DNA of 64,000 bases from positions 62,001 to 126,000 of the forward strand of contig CAZGVO010000002.1 of assembly GCA_964529175.1 (NCBI GenBank). The letters run 5' to 3'. Source of the stretch: JAAFJM01 sp964529175 (GTDB lineage: Bacteria; Bacteroidota; Bacteroidia; UKL13-3). Under the pieces are notes generated by a model. That model did no database searches. It saw only the letters and a list, made by a program, of their open reading frames with translations, and was not told the DNA's origin. A program made the position numbers and the translations under genes. This document shows positions 59,280 through 64,000 of the stretch, in pieces. The first letter of the stretch is position 1. The number at the start of each line of letters is the position of its first letter.

Positions 59280-60680
59280 TTATCCAGCCATTGCTCTAAA
59301 CAATAGGAATAATATTCCTGATAATAATATGGTTACAGGTAATGTTAATACCCAAGCTATAGCTATGTTTTTAATGGTTCCACCTTGTAAGTTTTTAACA
59401 CCTTTACTTGCTACCATACTTCCTGCAATACCCGATGATAAAACTTGGGTAGTACTTACCGGCAGTCCAAATGCTGTAGCTAACCCAATAGTACTAGCAG
59501 CTACTAATTCGCTAGAAGCACCTTGAGCATAATTTAAATGTTGTTTACCAATTTTTTCACCAATTGTTTTTACAATTCGTTTCCAACCTACCATAGTTCC
59601 TAAACCTAATGATATAGAAATCATAAATATTACCCATTTTGGTGAGTATTCTGTTATGTTTTTAACTCCTGTAATTGATGCTTTTAAAGTATTTTTATCT
59701 GCTTCGCTCAAAGCAATGGTTTTGCTTTTTCTAAGTTTTTCTACTTCTTTTCCTAATTTAATTACCCCTTGACGTACTTCAAATTTTTGTTTTACATCTA
59801 AACTATCAATAGGTTTAGAATTAATTATTGTAGATACTTTAGTAGATATGGTAATTAATTTAGCTAATTCGAGACTATCATCTTTAGCTAAAGAGGTATT
59901 AATTGTTTTGTACAAAACGGAGTCAACAACAGCTATTTCTGTTTTTACTTTAGTTAAATCCACATTTGTATTTAATGCAAAATATCCTGGTACCAAAGCA
60001 ATTAAAATTAACATTACCAATCCCACACCCTTTTGTCCATCATTACTACCATGGCTGTAACTAACGCCAGTACAAGTTAATAATAAAATCATTCTAATCC
60101 AAAATGGAGGTGGGTCATTGGTTTTGGGAGCTTTAAATATAGATTTATTTTTTACAGTTATTCGTAGAATATACATTATTAATATGGACAAACTAAAACC
60201 AACTAATGGCGAAATCAATAAACTTAAACCTATATCCCCCGCTTTACTCCAATTTACATAATTACCGCTTTTTTCGGCAATAAATGAATAAGCTAAACCA
60301 ACGCCTAAAATACTTCCAACCAAAGTATGAGAGCTTGAACAAGGAATACCAAAATACCATGTGCCTAAATTCCAAATAATTGCAGTTAACAATAATGACA
60401 TAATTAGTGCCACACTATGATAAACGTTTTGATCGGCCAAAACCTCAACAGGAAGTAAATAACTGATACCCATTGCTACTGTAATACCACCAGCAAATAC
60501 GCCAACACTATTCCAAATACCGCTCCAAATTACTGCAACCCAAGGCTTTAATGAGTTGGTGTAAATTACTGTAGCTACTGCATTGGCTGTGTCATGAAAT
60601 CCATTAATAAACTCAAATGCGCAAGCCGCTAATAAGCAAGCTATTAGCAGGAATGTTAAGGTGGGGTCTAATCCAAACAT
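59280..60680 (-). CDS. Inorganic phosphate transporter, PiT family
   Basis: 466 residues with about ten membrane helices and a central soluble loop (about 225-345). PiT signatures are present twice: GFHDTANAVATVIYTNSLKPW near the N-terminus and TGVSYSHGSNDGQKGVGLVML, then ATAFGLPVSTTQVLSSGIAG near the C-terminus. It is a proton- or sodium-coupled phosphate symporter at the inner membrane. No PhoU-like or DUF47 gene is adjacent, unlike many Bacteroidota loci. Confidence 0.93.
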   Translation of the reverse strand: MFGLDPTLTFLLIACLLAACAFEFINGFHDTANAVATVIYTNSLKPWVAVIWSGIWNSVGVFAGGITVAMGISYLLPVEVLADQNVYHSVALIMSLLLTAIIWNLGTWYFGIPCSSSHTLVGSILGVGLAYSFIAEKSGNYVNWSKAGDIGLSLLISPLVGFSLSILIMYILRITVKNKSIFKAPKTNDPPPFWIRMILLLTCTGVSYSHGSNDGQKGVGLVMLILIALVPGYFALNTNVDLTKVKTEIAVVDSVLYKTINTSLAKDDSLELAKLITISTKVSTIINSKPIDSLDVKQKFEVRQGVIKLGKEVEKLRKSKTIALSEADKNTLKASITGVKNITEYSPKWVIFMISISLGLGTMVGWKRIVKTIGEKIGKQHLNYAQGASSELVAASTIGLATAFGLPVSTTQVLSSGIAGSMVASKGVKNLQGGTIKNIAIAWVLTLPVTILLSGILFLLFRAMAG

Positions 60681-60926
60681 AATTTTTTGTTTTAAAATTT
60701 AGTGCGAAAGTAATTTTTCATTACAATAATGCAATGTTAAGTAATTGTAAAGTGAATTTTATTATCTTTAACTAAATGAAAGTAATTTTAACCTAATAAA
60801 TTTAAATATTGTAACAATAATTTAGAATTTGTATCGTTGTAGTAGTTTATAAATTTAGTCTAAAAACACAAATTACTTGTTTTTAGATAAATATATAGAA
60901 GCAAATTTATTGTAACTGGAAAATTA

Positions 60927-61967
60927 ATGAAAAATATTTTTATTTTATGTCTGCTAATTTCTGTGTCGGCAAAGGCTCAATTAGGAGGAAATATTCCATA
61001 TGGATTTTTAAATAATTATTCAAACGCACGTATTGCTGCTTTGGGCGGAAGTGCCATTGCTACACATGATAATGATGCAAGTTTAGTTATAAATAATCCA
61101 TCGCTTTTAACTGCCAATATGGATAAACAACTTAGTTTAAATTATCAAAATTACTTAGCAAATATTGGAACTGGTTATTTTGGTTATGCTTTTAATACTA
61201 AAAAAGCAGGTCCATTAATGGTTGGTGTACAGTACATAAATTATGGAAGTTTTGATAGAAAAGATATTGATAATACCAATCTTGGAAGTTTTGCAGCCAA
61301 TGACTTTGCTATTCATTTATCAACCTCACGCATTATGAATAAATGGAATATTGGGGCTACAGCCAAATTTGTTTATTCAGTTATTGAGTCATACAGTAGC
61401 ACAGGAATGGCAGCCGATATAGCTGCAAGTTATAGAAGTAAAGATAGTTTAGCGGTTTTTACAGCTGTAGTTAATAATTTAGGTTATGAAATTTCTACCT
61501 ATACAGGTGCTGAAAGACAAATGTATCCGTTAAATTTTCAAATAGGTTACAGTAAAAAGTTTGCTCATAATCCACTTCGTATTTCTATTATAGCTCATGA
61601 TTTACAAAAAATAGGTGGTTTACTTTATCAAAATAGTGCAAAAAACAATAGAAATATTGACTTATCAACTGGCTTGCCAATTGAAGAAGATTTTACCTCA
61701 ATTAGTTACTTAATGAGTCATATAATAATAAATACTGAATTGGTATTTGGGCAAGGCTTTCAATTGAGATTTGGATATAATGATTTACGCAGGCGTGAGT
61801 TAGCATTGCCAGATGCGCGCACGTGGGCCGGTTTTAGTTGGGGTTTTGGTTTAAAAGTTCGCAAGTTCAGATTTTCTTATGGCTCATCATCAATTTATTC
61901 AGGAAATGCTACCAATCATTTCTCAATAATTACTAACTTGCAAGAGTTTTATAAAAAGAAAAATTAA
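60927..61967 (+). CDS. porQ: Type IX secretion system protein PorQ
   Basis: 346 residues with a signal peptide (MKNIFILCLLISVSAKAQ) and an outer membrane barrel of the FadL/PorV-like type: NYSNARIAALGGSAIATHDNDASLVINNPSLL is the PorQ start, with barrel strands to the aromatic end. PorQ belongs to the T9SS attachment complex with PorU, PorV and PorZ. The stop overlaps the cmk start by one base, and the porQ-cmk pair is conserved in Bacteroidota. Confidence 0.9.
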   Translation: MKNIFILCLLISVSAKAQLGGNIPYGFLNNYSNARIAALGGSAIATHDNDASLVINNPSLLTANMDKQLSLNYQNYLANIGTGYFGYAFNTKKAGPLMVGVQYINYGSFDRKDIDNTNLGSFAANDFAIHLSTSRIMNKWNIGATAKFVYSVIESYSSTGMAADIAASYRSKDSLAVFTAVVNNLGYEISTYTGAERQMYPLNFQIGYSKKFAHNPLRISIIAHDLQKIGGLLYQNSAKNNRNIDLSTGLPIEEDFTSISYLMSHIIINTELVFGQGFQLRFGYNDLRRRELALPDARTWAGFSWGFGLKVRKFRFSYGSSSIYSGNATNHFSIITNLQEFYKKKN

Positions 61968-62656
61968 TGAAAGCTATAGTAATTGCTATCGATGGTTACT
62001 CTTCGTGCGGAAAAAGCACCATTGCCAAAGAATTATCAAAAATATTGACCTACAAATATGTTGATACAGGCGCAATGTATAGGGCTGTTACGTTGTATTT
62101 TATTCAAAACAAGGTTGATTATAATAATATTGACCAAGTAGTAAAAGCGTTAGACAATATACATATAACATTTAAAATTAACGCCAATACTCAGGCTCAA
62201 GAAACATTTTTGAATGATGAAAACATTGAAAATGAAATTAGGGTAAATCCACGTGTGGCTGGTTATGTTAGTGATGTAAGTTCAATTAGTGAGGTAAGGC
62301 GTTTTTTAGTAAAGCAGCAACAAGCTTTAGGTAAAGAACGAGCAATTATTATGGATGGTAGAGATATAGGTACAGTGGTTTTTCCCGATGCAGAACTTAA
62401 ACTTTTTATTACTGCTGACCCAAATGTACGTGCTCAACGTAGGTTTGATGAATTACAGGAAAAAGGTAAAGAAACCACTATTGAAGAAGTATTGGCTAAT
62501 CTTACCAAACGCGATTATATTGATTCTCATAGAGAAGACTCTCCTTTAATGAAGGCTGATGATGCTATTGAAATTGATAATAGTAATATCAACCATCAAG
62601 AGCAATTGGATTTGATATTAAAACTTGTAAATGAAAAACTAGGCTTAAAGGCCTAG
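61967..62656 (+). CDS. cmk: Cytidylate kinase
   Basis: 229 residues: P-loop IDGYSSCGKSTIAKEL, the CMP-binding TGAMYRAVTLYF, the insert GRDIGTVVFPDAELKLFITADPNVRAQRRFDEL, and SHREDSPLMKADDAIEIDN. It phosphorylates CMP and dCMP in the cytoplasm. It starts inside the porQ stop codon, so the two are translationally coupled, linking a nucleotide enzyme to a secretion gene by expression only. Its stop lies within a terminator. Confidence 0.95.
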   Translation: MKAIVIAIDGYSSCGKSTIAKELSKILTYKYVDTGAMYRAVTLYFIQNKVDYNNIDQVVKALDNIHITFKINANTQAQETFLNDENIENEIRVNPRVAGYVSDVSSISEVRRFLVKQQQALGKERAIIMDGRDIGTVVFPDAELKLFITADPNVRAQRRFDELQEKGKETTIEEVLANLTKRDYIDSHREDSPLMKADDAIEIDNSNINHQEQLDLILKLVNEKLGLKA

Positions 62657-62660
62657 TTTT
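62635..62660 (+). terminator. cmk terminator overlapping the stop codon
   Basis: AAAACTAGGC (62635-62644) and GCCTAGTTTT (62651-62660) form a perfect stem; the cmk stop TAG is within the right arm. Confidence 0.85.
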
Positions 62661-62664
62661 ATGG

Positions 62665-62699
62665 TTAGCAAGAAGTAATGATTAATTACTTCTTGCTAA
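62665..62699. terminator. 15-pair hairpin overlapping the desaturase 3-prime end
   Basis: TTAGCAAGAAGTAAT (62665-62679) pairs perfectly with ATTACTTCTTGCTAA (62685-62699), loop GATTA. It overlaps the last codons and stop of the convergent desaturase gene, so it may end transcripts from both sides. Confidence 0.8.
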
Positions 62700-63413
62700 T
62701 TTTATAATTCCTATTTTATCTAATAAAATAATTATAGGATAAACTGGATCTATTTCCCACCATTTGGCGGCAAAATTAGGTCTTGCTCCAGCATGATGGT
62801 GGTTGTTTTGAAATAATTCACCAAGCATTAAAAAGTCAAAAACTAAGGTATTTTTCGAGTGGTCGTTTTCGTTAAAGTTCCTGTATCCGTATTTGTGACC
62901 AGCCCAATTTACAATTGCTCCATGAACGGGGCCCATTAAAAAATGTATTGGCAATAATAAATACATCCACCAGCTAGTTGCAAAATAAATGTAGAATAGA
63001 ACATAACCTGTTCCAAATAATATTCTACTTGTCCAAGTATTTGCTAACCAATCTACTGATTTCCATTCAGGAAAATTACGGTCAAATTTAGCTTCAAACT
63101 TAAATTTATTGGTATGTATACCGCTAAAAATTTTGTAAGTATATTTCATCATACTCACTACTTCTTTAAAAAAATGTGGAGAATGAGGATCTTTTTCGGT
63201 ATCGCTATACGCATGGTGCATTCTGTGCATTATAGCGTAAGGTCTTGGCGTTAAATATGATGCTCCTTGAGTTATGTAAGTAAATAAATAGAAGAATTTT
63301 TCCCAAAACTTATTCATTGTGAACATTTTATGAGCGGAGTAGCGATGCAAATAAAATGTTTGTGAAAACAATGAAAGGTACCAGTGGGCTAAGAAAAATA
63401 TTAATATTGGCAT
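62682..63413 (-). CDS. Membrane fatty acid desaturase
   Basis: 243 residues with several membrane helices and the three histidine clusters of the acyl-CoA/acyl-lipid desaturase family: H23-R-Y-S-A-H28, H63-R-M-H-H67 and N-H-H-H (about 204-207, FQNNHHHAGARPNF). It introduces double bonds into fatty acids to adjust membrane fluidity using a diiron centre and oxygen. It is shorter than the delta-9 desaturases of some bacteria but contains all clusters. A good promoter match is 22 bases upstream. Confidence 0.88.
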   Translation of the reverse strand: MPILIFFLAHWYLSLFSQTFYLHRYSAHKMFTMNKFWEKFFYLFTYITQGASYLTPRPYAIMHRMHHAYSDTEKDPHSPHFFKEVVSMMKYTYKIFSGIHTNKFKFEAKFDRNFPEWKSVDWLANTWTSRILFGTGYVLFYIYFATSWWMYLLLPIHFLMGPVHGAIVNWAGHKYGYRNFNENDHSKNTLVFDFLMLGELFQNNHHHAGARPNFAAKWWEIDPVYPIIILLDKIGIIKLARSN

Positions 63414-63434
63414 TTAAAAAAATAATTATTGTTA

Positions 63435-63464
63435 CAAAAATAGTTTAGGCAAGTATTTATACAA
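63435..63464 (-). promoter_or_regulatory. Predicted promoter of the desaturase gene
   Basis: On the minus strand TTG (63464-63462), 19 bases, then TATTTTTG (63442-63435), an exact TAnnTTTG match, with the ATG 22 bases downstream. Confidence 0.6.
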
Positions 63465-63524
63465 CAGTGCCCTTGGTTTTGTTGGATGAGTTTAGTCAAG
63501 AATAAAAATGCTAAATAAAAGTTT

Positions 63525-64000
63525 TTAACCTAATTTCCAGAAAATCATACTTAAAATTCCAAAAACCATAGTTAGTTTTGACCAAAAACTAAGTTTGGTA
63601 AAATGCTTTTTTGTATCGGCATTCCAAAGTAAATATAAGGCATATATGGAAGGAATAATTACCAAAAATACCATATAGAATAAGAATTTAACAAAGGTTA
63701 TTTTACTGCAGTTACTCATGGATGGAAACAAAAATATGAATCCAAAACACGACATAGTAAACAATGACTGCAAGTAAAGTAAGATAGATTTTGTTTTTCT
63801 GATGCCTAATTTTATAGGTAAAGTGTTGGCGTTAAACTTTGAATCGCCTCTAATGTCTTCAGTATCTTTTATTATTTCCCTTATTAAATTACTAAAGAAG
63901 GCAAATATGGCGTACGAAAGGCAACCTAATACATTTGTTCTTTCATCAAAAGGAATTAATATAAATATTGTAGATGCTGTCATTACCGCAACCAGAAGGT
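63525..64000 (-). CDS. UbiA-family prenyltransferase, C-terminal part
   Basis: The frame is open through the window end; the ATG at 63983 is internal because codons continue beyond it (LLVAV before MTAST). The second UbiA Asp-rich motif, LIREIIKDTEDIRGDSKFNANTLPIKLG, and four or five C-terminal membrane helices are visible. Family members transfer prenyl groups to quinone, heme O or chlorophyll-like acceptors in the membrane. The exact substrate cannot be fixed from this part. Confidence 0.85.
   Translation of the reverse strand, partial: LLVAVMTASTIFILIPFDERTNVLGCLSYAIFAFFSNLIREIIKDTEDIRGDSKFNANTLPIKLGIRKTKSILLYLQSLFTMSCFGFIFLFPSMSNCSKITFVKFLFYMVFLVIIPSIYALYLLWNADTKKHFTKLSFWSKLTMVFGILSMIFWKLG

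Noticed and set aside
1..64000. tRNA, rRNA, CRISPR array or transposase genes
   Set aside because: I looked for cloverleaf-like blocks, regularly spaced repeats and DDE or tyrosine-recombinase motifs and found none that I can support.

Overview
This AT-rich 64 kb window is chromosomal DNA of a member of the Bacteroidota. Evidence for this: the type IX secretion (T9SS) genes porZ and porQ, T9SS C-terminal sorting domains on secreted proteins, promoter matches of the TTTG / TAnnTTTG type, start codons without Shine-Dalgarno sequences, a lipoprotein-rich surface repertoire and an OlsF-type lipid acyltransferase. A finer placement is not justified from sequence reading alone. No tRNA, rRNA, CRISPR array, transposase or integrase was recognised.

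Region 1 (about 0.8-11.4 kb) is an anti-phage defence island. It is bounded by two copies of a composite repeat: a palindrome or long hairpin followed by an exact 20-bp direct repeat at 834-853 and 11346-11365. Inside are a GYF_2 membrane protein, a DUF1353 protein, a 1041-residue caspase-NACHT protein with pentapeptide-like repeats, two small membrane proteins, a collagen-like lipoprotein, and a complete overlapping qatABCD operon. A small hairpin motif with the conserved loop AAARCCGAA recurs three times (about 1.84, 5.28 and 11.20 kb) and separates these modules, so the island looks like swappable defence cassettes.

Region 2 (11.4-13.6 kb) holds a structured non-coding stretch, a small secreted protein and a T9SS-exported Asp-box beta-propeller. 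Region 3 (13.7-24.7 kb) is a run of fourteen tightly packed minus-strand genes, eight of them GNAT acetyltransferases. The others are an OsmC protein, a nitrilase, a cupin, a serine hydrolase, an alpha/beta hydrolase and a pyruvate-kinase-like barrel. A LysE exporter with a divergent MocR regulator follows.

Region 4 (24.7-48.2 kb) is mostly core genome: two glycosyltransferases, a 2-oxoglutarate oxygenase, an OlsF-like fusion, a deoxynucleoside kinase, RluA-type pseudouridine synthase, panB, dnaK, an LpxR-like deacylase, a DEAD-box helicase, a bacterial deoxyhypusine-synthase homologue, porZ and an RND-type exporter. Region 5 (48.2-50.4 kb) is accessory: two orphan small genes separated by inverted repeats, reminiscent of gene cassettes, and a frameshifted membrane-protein gene.

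Region 6 (50.4-64 kb) is core: a TPR protein, dnaG, an FMN reductase, nrdA and nrdB, a phosphate porin with a PiT permease, porQ-cmk, a fatty-acid desaturase and a partial UbiA prenyltransferase cut by the window end. Strong hairpin terminators separate most convergent pairs.
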